In this document: positions 12,010-23,064 of the stretch, piece after piece
How the letters are laid out: each line of letters begins with the position of its first letter
How positions within the stretch are numbered: the stretch's first letter is position 1
From: Micrasema longulum
Taxonomy: Eukaryota; Arthropoda; Insecta; Trichoptera; Brachycentridae
Assembly: GCA_022494885.1 (NCBI GenBank)
Contig: JAGVSM010003534.1
Span: 248,001 to 312,000 of the forward strand
DNA: 64,000 nt
Reading direction: 5' to 3'
Notes under the pieces: model-generated
Databases searched by the model: none
Seen by the model: only the letters and a program-made list of their open reading frames with translations
Told to the model about the DNA's origin: nothing
Made by a program: the position numbers and the translations under genes

Positions 12010-12135
12010 CTAGTAGTTAGTGCGTTTTACTATCACGCAATAGGTCTCGCGTTTTTTTATCCCACATTTTTTTCAAATTTAACAATTCCTGGGCTAGTAC
12101 TTGAAGAGGAAGGCTGATCACCCTGTCCTAATTGA
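12010..12135 (+). repeat. Old diverged SINE, family 1
   Basis: TAGTTAGTGCGTTTTACTAT, AGGTCTCGCG and CTGGGCTAGTACTTGAAG parallel the heads and middle of the SINEs at 34060, 57531 and 59062. The tail is lost. Confidence 0.55.
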
Positions 12136-12722
12136 ACAAAAAGTTAAATCGCTACGAGGTAGTTCAACGAAGGAAACGATGATGGTGATCAGTATTTCTG
12201 AGGGTGGAGTGGTATGGGTGAATTTACCTCTATAGGGGGTGGCGTCCGAATGACAGGGTGGCAATATTTGGCAGTTAGTATGTACACGAGGCTCTGGCAA
12301 GCAATCTAACTAGATACACAGCTGGTCTTTACGTTCATTAAGATGCTTTATGTATTTACCTGGAGTAAGCCGAAGCGGGGTTGGCTTCTTAATTTCTGCA
12401 ACACATTGTTACGGAGGCTTCTAGGGAGGCTCTATTACCGTTCTATATCACTTCTGCAAGTGAATTTATAATGCGTTTAATACCGTTTGACTATTCGTGG
12501 CCCAGTAGATGGACGGAGGACGAATTATATTATAAAGGACGCCGGTGTGTTTAGGCTGTTTATAGTCGGAAATATTAGGGTTTCGTGAAAATGATAGCTT
12601 TGAATGTGTACACTTGAAGTACGCACATTTTTGCGAAGCTTCATCTATGAAATGTTCATATCAAGAATGCGAACACATGGATGTGTTTGCGTACCTACCT
12701 GCTTCATTTAATTAAATTCACG

Positions 12723-12750
12723 CTTTTTATGTGTCTATACACATAAAAAG
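12723..12750. repeat. 12-bp stem hairpin next to the 41-bp array
   Basis: CTTTTTATGTGT and ACACATAAAAAG flank a 4-base loop (CTAT). It lies just before the tandem array and could mark where the array began. Confidence 0.75.
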
Positions 12751-12771
12751 TACTAATACATGTTTTTTCGT

Positions 12772-13059
12772 AGATTCATGCTGCGAATGAGTGTTCATAA
12801 ATGTTTTTTTTCGTAGAAACATGCTTTGAACGAGTGTAGATACATGTATTTTCGTAGATACACGCTTTTAACGAATGTAGATACATGTATTTTTGTAGAT
12901 ACACGCTTTGAATTAGTATAGATACATAAATTTTAGTAGATATAAGTTTTCAACGAGTGTATTACATGAATTTTCGTGAATATACACTTTGAATGAGTGT
13001 AGATACATGTATTTTCGTAGATACATGCTTTCAACTAATGTAGATACATGCTTTGAATA
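12772..13059. repeat. 41-bp degenerate tandem array, seven copies
   Basis: Units begin at 12772, 12815, 12856, 12897, 12938, 12978 and 13019, with lengths 43, 41, 41, 41, 40, 41 and 41. The consensus starts AGATACATGCTTTGAACGAG and continues TGTAGATACATGTATTTTCGT. Each unit itself contains two GTAGATACATG half-units. A partial unit may precede it. The open frames that span the array are by-products. Confidence 0.9.
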
Positions 13060-13063
13060 ACGC

Positions 13064-13240
13064 GGCTTTGATAGTGTATTGGTTAAGACACTTAACTCAA
13101 GCACGAACAGTTCCAGGTTCGATTTTCGTTGAAAACACAAAAAAACGTGATATTCCTCACGTTTTATTGTGTTTTTGTGTTCTATACTATAATTCACTGG
13201 TCCATTGTAATTGGGACATCTGGCGCAAAAGTGTGCAAAA
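13064..13240 (+). repeat. tRNA-like SINE-like element with hairpin
   Basis: GTATTGGTTAAGACACTTAA resembles box A and CCAGGTTCGATTTTCG resembles box B. An internal hairpin follows: AACACAAAAAAACGTGA and TCACGTTTTATTGTGTT around 13135-13175. Family relationship to the other SINEs is unclear. Confidence 0.5.
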
Positions 13241-13259
13241 AAAAGTAGATACAATTTAT

Positions 13260-14400
13260 TCCTAAGAATTTTCTCGGAAAGAATGTTTCCGAAGGCATTC
13301 TTATTTTTGTATCATCGATATAGATAAATTTCTAAATTTTGAATACAAAAAAAAGGGTTTTTATTTCATGATTAAGGTGGGTTTGGTAATCGGTATAATA
13401 TATTGTAATATTGATTTTTACCATTGATTTTTTGTAATAAGATATTATACAATAATATTCAATAAACTGCCTGGTAAAGTAAACAGTGTGTGGTTCATAG
13501 AAATCTATCATATTGAAATAATTTAACATTAAGAAATGAGTTGAAATTGTAAAAAAATGTGGTTAATGTAGATTTTGATTATTTTAGTAAAAATTAACAT
13601 TGTTATTAATAATCAATTAAATGTTAAAAATTGTATGTCTCTGGTTTCTTAAAAATTAAAGGAAAAATTCACTGGTAATTCTTTGTTTATATCATAATCC
13701 CTGTAATTGACTAGACTTTCATATTATCAAAAATAATAAGAGCAGTGTTTTTAAAGGCTCTGCCCCTTTCGCTCTTTGCAAAACTGAGCACTGAGGGGTG
13801 TTGATTTAAAGACGGCTCTCTTATATCTCTTAATTACTTGATGTTTTTCTTTCGTGGAATAATTTGACTATGGAATTTAATTCTCATCATTTTCGATTAC
13901 ATCTTTGTTGTTGGCTCTTTGTTTCCCCAACGCCTGCCAAATTCAATCATCATGGTTTTCTTTCATCTTATTAGATTAACTGGAGTTCATCTCGTTACTT
14001 TCTTGAATTTTGTTACCAGAGGGATATTAATCATAATATAAATTCGGTTTCTTCGTTTTCACTTTTGCGTTGGGTGAGTGTTTCTGTTATTCATTCCTCA
14101 ATTTTAACGCAGGAAAAATCCCGGATGAAATTTAGATGTTTTAAAATCAAAGGTTAAAAGGGTTCTGTCAGAATAATATGAAAACTAAAAGATTATTTTT
14201 TGAGATTTTTTTGAAAGACCACGAATTGAATCCGTAAAGAAACATAACGCCATATCTCTAAGGTATTATTGGCATAGAGAATAATTACGTAAAAGAGCTA
14301 TCTAAGAGTAGATGCCGTTCTAATTCATGGATAATTCACTTCCTTGTATTCATTCTCAAACGGACCTTCATCGCGATAAGAGGGGACGCTACGTAGAAAA
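13260..14400. other. AT-rich intron, no gene seen
   Basis: No exon or recognised repeat. 13740-14000 is somewhat more complex (pyrimidine-rich blocks) than the rest. Confidence 0.4.
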
Positions 14401-14430
14401 CTACCATCGTGTTTATTAAATACATAAAAG

Positions 14431-14626
14431 ATAATTTAAATTTATTGCAACGAAGAGAAAAAACATTTTCGAGAAGGGAATATGGAAGTCTAGGCATTAA
14501 CAAGGCTTATCATTAGTCTTTGGCTCGTTTAAGTGCCCATTTTACACACAGTTGCAATAAAAACCGATTTTAACTCCCTAGGGAGTGAAATCCTGCCTTA
14601 TCTACAAACGTTTGAGCATACTCAAA
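14431..14626. repeat. Diverged copy of the 6250-6679 foldback family
   Basis: Shares the arm sequence AATATGGAAGTCTAGGCATT. It ends with the inverse of the GTTTGAGTATGTCC flank seen at 3177 and 6188, so that flank belongs to the element rather than to chance neighbours. Confidence 0.7.
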
Positions 14627-14941
14627 ATATTGTTAAATAAATTATTAGTAACTTTTTCGATTTCGTTTATTTTTAAAATTAATTAATAATAGCACTGACA
14701 CTGTTGTAGCTCTAATAAAGAGAAACACATCTCTATCTCTTAAGAATACTGGGATATTATAGTGTTTTTTTTATCTCTTTTTCAAATTATTGATGATAAG
14801 GCAAATTTTGACAAATACCAAAGGCGAAAAGTATGGAAATAACGTGTCAATTTACTATACATCAGTGCATTTACTATTACAAACTTTATTTTTAAATCGA
14901 TGAGGGTAAACAAAAGTTTTTTTTGGTTTGGAAGGTTTTCA

Positions 14942-15142
14942 CGGTCACTGTTATCAATATGTTTCCTTTTTGGGTGATACCGTGTGTGTTTGATTTGTTC
15001 TGACATTTCGACTACCATTGCAGGAGTCATCTTTAGGGTAAACTCAGTTTACTAGGCTCCTGCAATGGAAGCTGAAACGTCTGAACAAATCCAACACACA
15101 TGGTATCACCCAAAAAAGAAACAAATTGAAAAGTTTTACAGT
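14942..15142. mobile_element. Foldback repeat with ~80-bp arms
   Basis: The left arm (about 14945-15031, TTTTTGGGTGATACCGTGTG ... CCATTGCAGGAG) is the reverse complement of the right arm (about 15053-15138, CTCCTGCAATGG ... GGTATCACCCAAAAAAG) with scattered mismatches. The loop centre carries a second palindrome, GTAAACTCAGTTTAC. Non-autonomous; no target duplication identified. Confidence 0.8.
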
Positions 15143-15144
15143 TT

Positions 15145-16640
15145 TGCAATATTATTTTTCTTTTATAAAGTACTTACATGAAAGTTTATTGACAAAATAC
15201 GCAATAAATACGGATCGAATTATGTAGTGTTTTAACATTTAGTTATTTTTAACACACAAAAATTCTTCTAACACAGAATTGGCACCAAAATATTTGACTC
15301 ACTAACTCCATGCGTAAAATTCCGAACTTATTTTGAAAAACAAATTGTTTGACAAATAAATAATAAAGTAATTACTGTGATTATTCATACAATCTATCTA
15401 CTCAAAATGATACCAGGTGAAAATAATAAATTACATTAATGATCTTTGAGTTTTCATTCATCAGTGGATGACATTCAACAATTTGCAGAGTATATCTATA
15501 ACTCTGATAATACATTTTGAATTCAATTAGGATAACACCTTTTATAAAGTGTAAAAGGGAGACGGGGGTGGTTGGGTAGTTATGTCAGACGCATCTGCGC
15601 CCCTTTCAAAATAAATTCCTGCAAACAGAATAAAAAACAAACAACACGGAATGAGAGGGAAATGATTGATATAGCTGAGAGACCCACCCTTACCCTGGAT
15701 CCCCCCCTCCCCGAAGGTCCTACAATTTGATTAAGTCCGAAACAAGTAGGAGAAGTGCTTTTGGAGCTAAAGAATTTCACAGATTCATTTTATGACGAGG
15801 CTTTGGGATGTTTACCGGTAGTACTACTCGGTAATTAAGACAAAATTGTTTATTCCTTGTATTTTTTCGGTCTTCGGCAGATTCCAAAGATGTTAAAAAA
15901 ACTCTTGCGTTATTCGGTTGTTCATTGTCAATTTTTCACTTTTATTTTTTTGATTGAATAAATTTTAACTCCATGGGGCTATTACTGCGCTGAATTATGA
16001 TATTCCTCATTTTAAAAATATGTTTCTTAAGGATTAACTTATTTCATACACTAAACCAAGTACACTATTTTTAAAATATATAATTATATCATAGAAGGTT
16101 ATTTCGGATGTAATTTTTTATTTTTATTTATACAAGTATTTCGATTTTCACATCAATTTTAAACAATTTGTAGAGAATATAACTAACAGAAATTTTGGCA
16201 CCTTGAACTTAAAAGGGTCGAATCACGGACCTCCGATCCGTGAGTCCGCGTCACTAGCCACGGGACCACAACCCGGTTTAATTCATTCGAATCATGTTTA
16301 ATATACAAACTTCTAAAATGTGACTAAATAGTGGATGATCAACCTTCTAACGACAGTGCCTGCAGGAAGAGCGATTTTCATGGTGGTGACTTCGCTTAGA
16401 AAAGCAATATAAAAATTTTAATTTCATCTCAAATTGTACGGATTTAATTATGTCTGTAATGCTTGTTGATATTTTTTTTGAAAAATTATATAAGTAGGTA
16501 GGTACTTTTTGTTCCTTGGATATATTCTTTAAACTATTCCGGTAAAATAACTAGGCTTGAACTACTAGGTTTTATGAGTTATTTTGTGATGTAAATCCAA
16601 AGGTATCCTGTGCAAGACATCTATCATTTCAAATATGTAA
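15145..16640. other. AT-rich intron, no gene seen
   Basis: Apart from the SINE fragment at 16206-16280, nothing recognisable. A G/C-rich patch at 15555-15740 carries CCCCCCCTCCCC and has no supported frame. Confidence 0.4.
16206..16280 (-). repeat. tRNA-like SINE head, family 2
   Basis: The minus strand reads GTCCCGTGGCTAGTGACGCG, then GACTCACGGATCGGAGGTCC, then a degenerate box B (GTGATTCGACCC). It is collinear with 28843-28910. Confidence 0.65.
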
Positions 16641-16930
16641 ACTAGGATGTCCGCAGATAACGCGGCTGGCATACGCCATACATTATGCAAAGGGAAGGGA
16701 CAAAGTATAGAGAGAGATGCTGCTCACATTACCGACAAGTCGGCCAATAAAACGGGGGGCACATTAATTAAACGTGTCCAGTCGGCGCCTACCCCACCCC
16801 CACCCTGGTACAGACCCGCCCTAGGAGCCAAATTAGAAACACAATACCAGTTCGCAAAGAGGTGGCAATCAATTAAGTCTGAGACGGTCAAACTATGGCT
16901 CGAGAAATTTGCTGATAAAGTCTAGAGATA
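16640..16930. other. G+C-richer block with a 92-codon open frame of unknown status
   Basis: An ATG frame runs 16647-16925 on the plus strand (MSADNAAGIRHTLCKGKG start, a PTPPPPW run in the middle). I recognise no domain, see no polyadenylation or splice context, and it opposes the inferred host gene. It may be a small exon, a conserved noncoding block or chance. Confidence 0.25.
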
Positions 16931-16933
16931 AAG

Positions 16934-18780
16934 TCACGTTGTAGAATAGACATAATGGCACTTAATGTACGAGTACACGATCAGTATTTGATTTAAGATA
17001 TTTTTTCTGAAAGACGCTATCAGAAAAGGCAACAGGAAACCATTCTGATTATTATTTCCCAGGATATCACTATAAATAAGTGATTGCCAGCGTCGAGAAT
17101 ACCTAACAAGGTACGAGAAGACAAACACTAGGATTGTAGTTCGTGCTTTTGTTGTATTTAACCCCTCTGCCTTAAACCTTGAGCCTTAAGCCTTCATACT
17201 TGAGCATCAACAGTCGCAGTCAGCTCAGATCTAAACTTAAAAAACACTTTTTTGTTTATCATTCTTCACAATTTTTTTACACCAGACAGTTAATAGAAAG
17301 GGTAAGTAACCTTTATTTGTTTGCTACTAAGTAAGTTTAATAAGTATGTAATATATATACGTAATATTGATAATGCTCTTCACAAAAACTGCCGTTTAAA
17401 AATAAGAAATTATTATTATAATGAGTATGTCAAACAAACTATCCATTATTGCTTATTAGTCACATTTTAATGGAATTAATAATAAAGTTTAAGAAGAACT
17501 GAAATTTCATTTATTAACACATTTACTTCGGCCGTTTAAGATTGAGAAACCCTGAAATTAACAGGGGTGGTCAGAAGGAAGAAATTTAACACCGCCTTCG
17601 TAACGGTCGTCCTGGGTCCTTTGATATGGTCAGTCTTGAACCTCTATCACCAAGTTGAAAATAATAATTAAAGAGAGGTCCGCCCTGAGACTTCAAGAAG
17701 ACAGGCCCATAGTAACAGGAGAACAGGGCGGGTCAGGGGTTAGTTGGAAACTAAATCTACTGACAAAAGACACTTCATGAACAAGAGGATAACTCTCAAT
17801 TAAGAGTATCCTTATATGAATGGTACTTTGGCTCTTATTTGCAAGTAAATAATTCAAATGAACCGGTATTATTCTGATGAAGATGTTTTGTAGGTGTATG
17901 TGTTGATCGCCTTTTTTCCCAATGTTTTGAAAAGTATTACAGCGTCCACCGAGACTGATGTGGACGCTGCATGCTCCACAAAACGTTGGCAGGAGGGACA
18001 AACAATACATGGAAACACTACATTGAAACATATATTATTTAGTATTTCAAAGGCTGTAAAAATCCTAAAAATATAATCACAAAACCAGTCAATGCACATG
18101 TTTAGGGATATATACATTTTTTCAATTTTAGCATTTGTTGAAGCTGTGAAATACATTTTTAACCAAAAAATTTAAACTGTTACCACAAAACGATACCATA
18201 GAAAAAAAATGGTAAGTATCAAAATCGAAATGCGTAAAAACATTTTTGGCTTGGTTGTATCAATTTTGAATTTTTATTTGCACTTTATTCGTCCGTTGAA
18301 GTTTTATTTATCATCACAGAATTAATTCATGTTTCTGAGAATTTGTAATTCCCCAAAGCTCTCAATAAACGGATAAACAAATTAACTGTTCGTAAACAGT
18401 TATATTGTGTGGTTTTTTTAAATTATATTCAGGAGATGCTTTCAAATAACACTCGTAATAAATGTTTATTGTTCTGTCAATATTTATTCAATCGAAGTAG
18501 AATAAAAAAATATTTTTAAAAGCTGATAGGTGCTCCAGCTAAAATTAAATTTAAACTTAAAAACAAAGCATATATATTACAATTAAAAGGTGTTTTAAAT
18601 ATTCAGCTGAAGATTTTGATTTAATTAATTACATTGTCATAGCATTCTCTCTTTATTGCATTTTATTAGATACGGGTAGAAAATAGTTATTTTTAATATT
18701 TAAAAAACATAATTGAATAAAGATAGCGATTTCTTATTGGCGATGCAGTTGTTATTTCATGTAAATAAATTATTTCAATC
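16934..18780. other. AT-rich intron with one palindrome
   Basis: No exon seen. The block 17540-18000 is more complex and includes the hairpin at 17920-17989. The rest is low-complexity AT sequence. Confidence 0.4.
17920..17989. repeat. Nested palindrome centred on CAGCGTCCAC/GTGGACGCTG
   Basis: CAGCGTCCAC at 17940-17949 pairs exactly with GTGGACGCTG at 17960-17969. The flanks CAATGTTTTG and AAAACGTTGG extend the dyad imperfectly outward. It looks like the core of a short MITE-like repeat. Confidence 0.65.
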
Positions 18781-18789
18781 TTTGTTTGT

Positions 18790-19110
18790 TACTTTTTATA
18801 TCAATATGGTATTAGTATAATATTGTAAAGCTGTACTAGTATTATTAATGGGAAAGTGTGTTTGTTTGTTTGTTTGTCCTTCGTGTCGCAACAAAGCAAC
18901 CGATTGACATGATATTTTGCATAGAGATAGTCCAAAAAATAAAAAGTAAAGTAAAGGCTACTTTTTACACAAAAAAAATACCACGTCCCCGAGAAAGTAT
19001 TAGTGGAAAAATAGATTATTCTTTCGTGTTGCAATGTAGCGATCGATTGATGTGATTTTTGACATAGCGGTAGTTAGAGGGCTGGCAATTTATACTAGGT
19101 AATTTTTATC
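18790..19110. repeat. Interspersed repeat with internal duplication
   Basis: GTTTGTTTGTTTGTCCTTCG is followed by TGTCGCAACAAAGCAACCGA and TTGACATGATATTTTGCATA. A diverged second version of the latter part appears at 19024-19075. This opening is typical, from memory, of widespread insect RTE-like non-coding repeats. Confidence 0.5.
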
Positions 19111-19189
19111 TTAAAAAAATATATCATTCTATCCAAAAAATTCTTATTTTGCGACAAAAATAATTGATTAACTATTTACTCCATTATAT

Positions 19190-19640
19190 CATCCAAGCCA
19201 AGCCGCGTATAAAAGCGAGTAAATTATATTTAGACCATCCCTATCTTACAAAAACTAGAGAACTTTTTAAACAAACTAATCAATTAAATATAACTGAACT
19301 CTTTTAAATAGAATAACTAAAATTTATCCATAAATTAGCCACTAATGTAATTGTAGACGAAGAACTAAAACTGAACATGGACATAATGCGAGGATATCAG
19401 AAAAATATCATCTACAACTTTCTAAAACAAGACAAGGGCTGTCGTCGAGACTAATAAACCAGGGACTAAATTATACAATAAACTACCAGACAAAACAAAA
19501 ACATAAGACTCAGACAAACTTTTCAAAAGATGTAAAAAATATTATTTTGAACAACAGAGTATGGATAAAAAATTTATATTATATTTTTGTAAAATGAATG
19601 TTATAATCCGTAAGGGGTAATAAATATTTTTTTAAATACA
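19190..19640 (+). pseudogene. Decayed non-LTR retrotransposon C-terminus and 3' end
   Basis: Several frames together give the usual tail of jockey/CR1-type reverse-transcriptase proteins: a HLQLSKTRQGLSS-like stretch, then LYNKLPDK, then DKLFKRCKKYYFEQQ. In-frame stops and frameshifts break it, so it is a dead copy. The reading direction is plus, opposite to the host gene. Confidence 0.6.
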
Positions 19641-20255
19641 AAAAAAATATAAAAAACAAAATTATGTTACTACTCTATTCGTTCCAACTTAATACCGGAC
19701 TCTTTTTCTTAAATTAATTTTGCATAGCAATAATATCCCTGCAAGTATTTACGTTTTTTGATAAGCATATAATTTATTGTTTTCAAAATATCTTTTTTTT
19801 TTTCATTTTATAATATTTATATATTTATATATGTATATTTTCATGTTCTTCGTATTTATTATAAGATGTCTAATAAAAGTTTTAAGCTTGCATATTGATT
19901 AATATTTCCATTTAATCTGTTTTCAGACAGATGATAAATAGACTTCTGTGGGTAAATTGAACCGAACTCTTGACTTTAATAGTGTTTTTGACTCGATGGC
20001 TACTCTCAGTTAAAAATCCTGCAAAGAAAATCGCCTTTATATTTATAACAGATGATCGAGTTACACCGCAATTGTAGTACCAATAATCAAATGTATTGTG
20101 ATTCTAGTTATTATGAATCATTATTGAAGGTATGTGTAATTATTATTTAATTTAAAAAAGAAAGAAATACTTAAGTTCTTATTATTTACTCAAATATTTC
20201 TATTTTCAGACCATTTCCTAAAAGTCGTAAATAACTTGTGCTGGAAAAACCGAAA

Positions 20256-20312
20256 TCGAGTCGTGGTAGAGTGGGATTCATCCACAATACTACCACGGGA
20301 CCAAACCCTGGT
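20256..20312 (-). repeat. Fragment of SINE family 2
   Basis: GGTTTGGTCCCGTGGTAGTA on the minus strand, followed by GATGAATCCCACTC, corresponds to the head of the 28843 copy with its centre deleted. Confidence 0.5.
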
Positions 20313-20699
20313 TCTTATTTATTGTTTTATTTTTCATCACAGAGCTAACCTGTAAAATTGTAATACTGTTTATTTTATAATCATGGTTTATTGTACATAA
20401 ATTAATAATTATACAAATTTTAAAATTCTATCTGGCTACGATACAGTCCCATTTGCTTTTTAATCATGCACACGCTTACATACAGCTTGCCCACCACATA
20501 CCGCACACCGCATCTGAGGACATAAGTCTCTTTGGCGGTGCCCACATACACGGAAAATTTGCTCGTTGTCAAATGAGAAAAGCTGCCCGAAGAAGCTCTC
20601 TGAAATCTGGTAGCCTTAGCATCTTTGTGCTTAAAGAAAGTAATCCAGAAGTACATATTATGTACTTCATTGGATTGAGAAGAGAGGGAAGTGAATTTT

Positions 20700-21310
20700 T
20701 CACTGACTGGGACTAAATTGATTGGACATGATCAATTCGCCGAAATGATTACAAAACTTTTTAAAAGCCTCGAAATTCTTTTTAGAAGCCACCAGATCTG
20801 TACATCCGACAAGACCTATAAAAGGGCCACGGATAGTAGCGAGAAGCTCCATCCGGTAATCATAAAGAAGCGGAAAGGGACAAGACCACAGGATGTGTTC
20901 GGAAGATTGGTTAGGATATCCGCAGCAGCACGAAGGGGAGTCAATAATATTAAAAAACAAATAATTTTTCATTCAATTTACCATGACCTGATAAAAACTG
21001 CGTAGTCCAGTGATCGGGGATAACCCAAGAAGATTCTAAGCGCTGACGGATTGAAGGAAAAAAAGAAAGGTAACCCTCTCTGAAGGGGAAGATTCCCATC
21101 GCGATTGCCAAGCATTAATAAGAGCATTTAAAGTAATTTTTTTAATATTCGATTGCGACATTCCTTCAGTTAGGAGTAGACGGACGCCACCAATAACAGA
21201 GGAACGCCATCTTTTTAGGTGGAAATTTGCAGATCGTCCCTGAACCTCCAGATTTAAAGGAAACAAGCCCGTTAGAACTGGGAGTGCATCCGCTGAGCAT
21301 GTCCTATGTG
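20700..21310 (-). pseudogene. R1-like LINE, C-terminal part, frameshifted
   Basis: Three reading frames on the minus strand carry consecutive pieces of a non-LTR retrotransposon ORF2 tail. From about 21310 to 21049: ADALPVLTGLFPLNLEV, then AWQSRWESSPSERVTFLF. At 21045-20950: IPDHWTTQFLSGHGKLNEKL. From about 20945 to 20700: DSPSCCCGYPNQSSEHILWS followed by CP, a CxC-H-C zinc knuckle. The W-Q-W and QFLSGHG motifs are, from memory, typical of the R1 clade. At least two frameshifts show it is inactive. The piece 20420-20699 is probably its 3' untranslated region. Confidence 0.75.
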
Positions 21311-21597
21311 TCACACGCTTACATACACCTGAACACTCTACAAATACACTTAAACACACCCTCTTACATATGTACATATATATAAATACGAACGCACACA
21401 TTTAAGAATGTACCATAATTTAATATGTATGATATTATTTAGAAACTTCGCAGGTCTGTCTTTCAAAGTTATTATGTAATTTAATCATTGTTGGCTGTAT
21501 GTTTCCGTAATATGAATAATTAAATAAATATTTTTTATCAATATTCCTACAGAGATGAGGTAGAATTTTTTCAAATTCAGGATTATCGATATTCGAG

Positions 21598-21655
21598 CGT
21601 TTACAGGGCTTACGGCCTGTCATTGGCTGGGTTGAGTGGCCACTTTACGTTTTTA
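21598..21655. repeat. Fragment of the foldback family
   Basis: CCTGTCATTGGCTGG followed by GAGTGGCCACTTTA matches the inner arm of the 6250-6679 element. Only about 58 bp remain. Confidence 0.6.
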
Positions 21656-21659
21656 ACAA

Positions 21660-22570
21660 CATTCCCCATTCCGCTTATTAGCGAATATCGACATTGGCAT
21701 CATTTTGATTCCTGTATATATCCTATTAAATGAGAAAGCATTCACTAGCGTGTTGGAGCACCATCTATGTATTGATATTGAAGTTAAGTATTTTTAATTA
21801 GCATATTACTTTATTTTATGTATTTAAGACTCTTCCGAGTTAAATTAAGTACTAGTAATCGCCTGCAGATGATTCTGTAAATAAAATAAATTACTAAATT
21901 AAATAAATTAAATAAATTACTATATTTAAACATAGGTTATCATTTGAATGGTCATATTTTTATTTTTATTTCCTTCGAAGCTTTTTAATGTCTTCTGTCA
22001 AATATTCAATATAACAGACCATGAGTAATAGGCGACCAATATACCCGGTGGTCTGTTTGGGCATTGGGAATACTAAAAATTGAAGAGCGAAAGTGCGTTT
22101 ATATTACAAACACAGAAGCTATTAACTGACTTTATAATTTTATCGCTTTTATAAAATGTGTGAGGCGATCGTCGCTGCATTTGCAGATGCATTTGCCCTC
22201 CCGCCCGTTTTATGGCCTCTGAATTAACTGGCAGCATACAAAATAATTACATTGTGGTTTGTTAACGATTGCAAATCTCAAGGGTTGTCTATAAATCCTC
22301 GAATATCTTTACCATGGCGACTTTTAGATTCAACAAATGCGTTATTTACGAGTTTAATCTCTTCTTGTCGATATTTTATCACTTTTCATTTAATTATTAT
22401 GATCCCAAGAAGTACAATGGATTTTCGTTTATAAATATGCTATAGCCTGATGTTGTATCAATTTTACAGAACCGGAAATCTCAAACAAGTCTGTGTTTCA
22501 TGAAACTGGACTCGTAAATATTTTGTCATAATGTTTATGTGCACTATTTTTCAATGAACATACATATATC
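21660..22570. other. Intron with one complex block, no gene seen
   Basis: 22150-22420 is less AT-rich and includes GGCGATCGTCGC, GCATTTGCAGATGCATTTGC and homeodomain-like TAATTA/TTTAATTA sites. The rest is AT-rich. No exon supported. Confidence 0.4.
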
Positions 22571-22575
22571 TAACT

Positions 22576-23059
22576 AATTAAATATAATAAATTAAACGTT
22601 TTATTTTAAAACCAATTGAATTTATTTTAAAGTGGTACTAGTTTTGGAAAGCACAGATCTTTCCATCTACAGATGTAGTTATAAGTTTATTACTACGCCT
22701 GTAGATGTAAAAACTGGAGCAAAATGCAGAATACTGCTGCGAGACATTTCATAGATTTATATATGGTACTATAAAGCGTGCTGTTCAGATGTTTATTGAA
22801 ATTTATGTTTATGTAATATTTTTAATTAGTAGTATTCTTTAGTAATATGCATGCTTCCACTTTCTATTTTGTTGTATCTCAACTAAAAACAGGGCTCTTA
22901 GTCTCATAGAGTTAGGAGATACGTTTTTTTTGGAATATGTGTCTTTATATGAACAAATAAGAATAATAAAAAAAGATCTGTGCTTTCCGAAACAAGTAGA
23001 GCTTCAAAATAAATTGAAATGGTCTTAAAACAAAGGGTTTAATTTATTATATTTAATCA
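22576..23059. mobile_element. MITE-like element with ~88-bp terminal inverted repeats
   Basis: Left end ATTAAATATAATAAATTAAA ... GGAAAGCACAGATCTTT (22577-22663) is the reverse complement, with mismatches, of 22972-23059 (AAAGATCTGTGCTTTCC ... TTTAATTTATTATATTTAAT). The interior has no gene. Part of the interior (GTCTCATAGAGTT, 22890-22945) recurs at 53610-53665. Confidence 0.8.
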
Positions 23060-23064
23060 TGTAA

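Noticed and set aside
12913..13265. Opposing frames of 113 and 70 codons
   Set aside because: Span the 41-bp array and a tRNA-like element; no splice sites or domain.
17693..18156. Cys-rich 95-112 codon minus-strand frames
   Set aside because: Overlap a palindrome in AT-rich sequence; no signal peptide-like or domain pattern that would support a gene.
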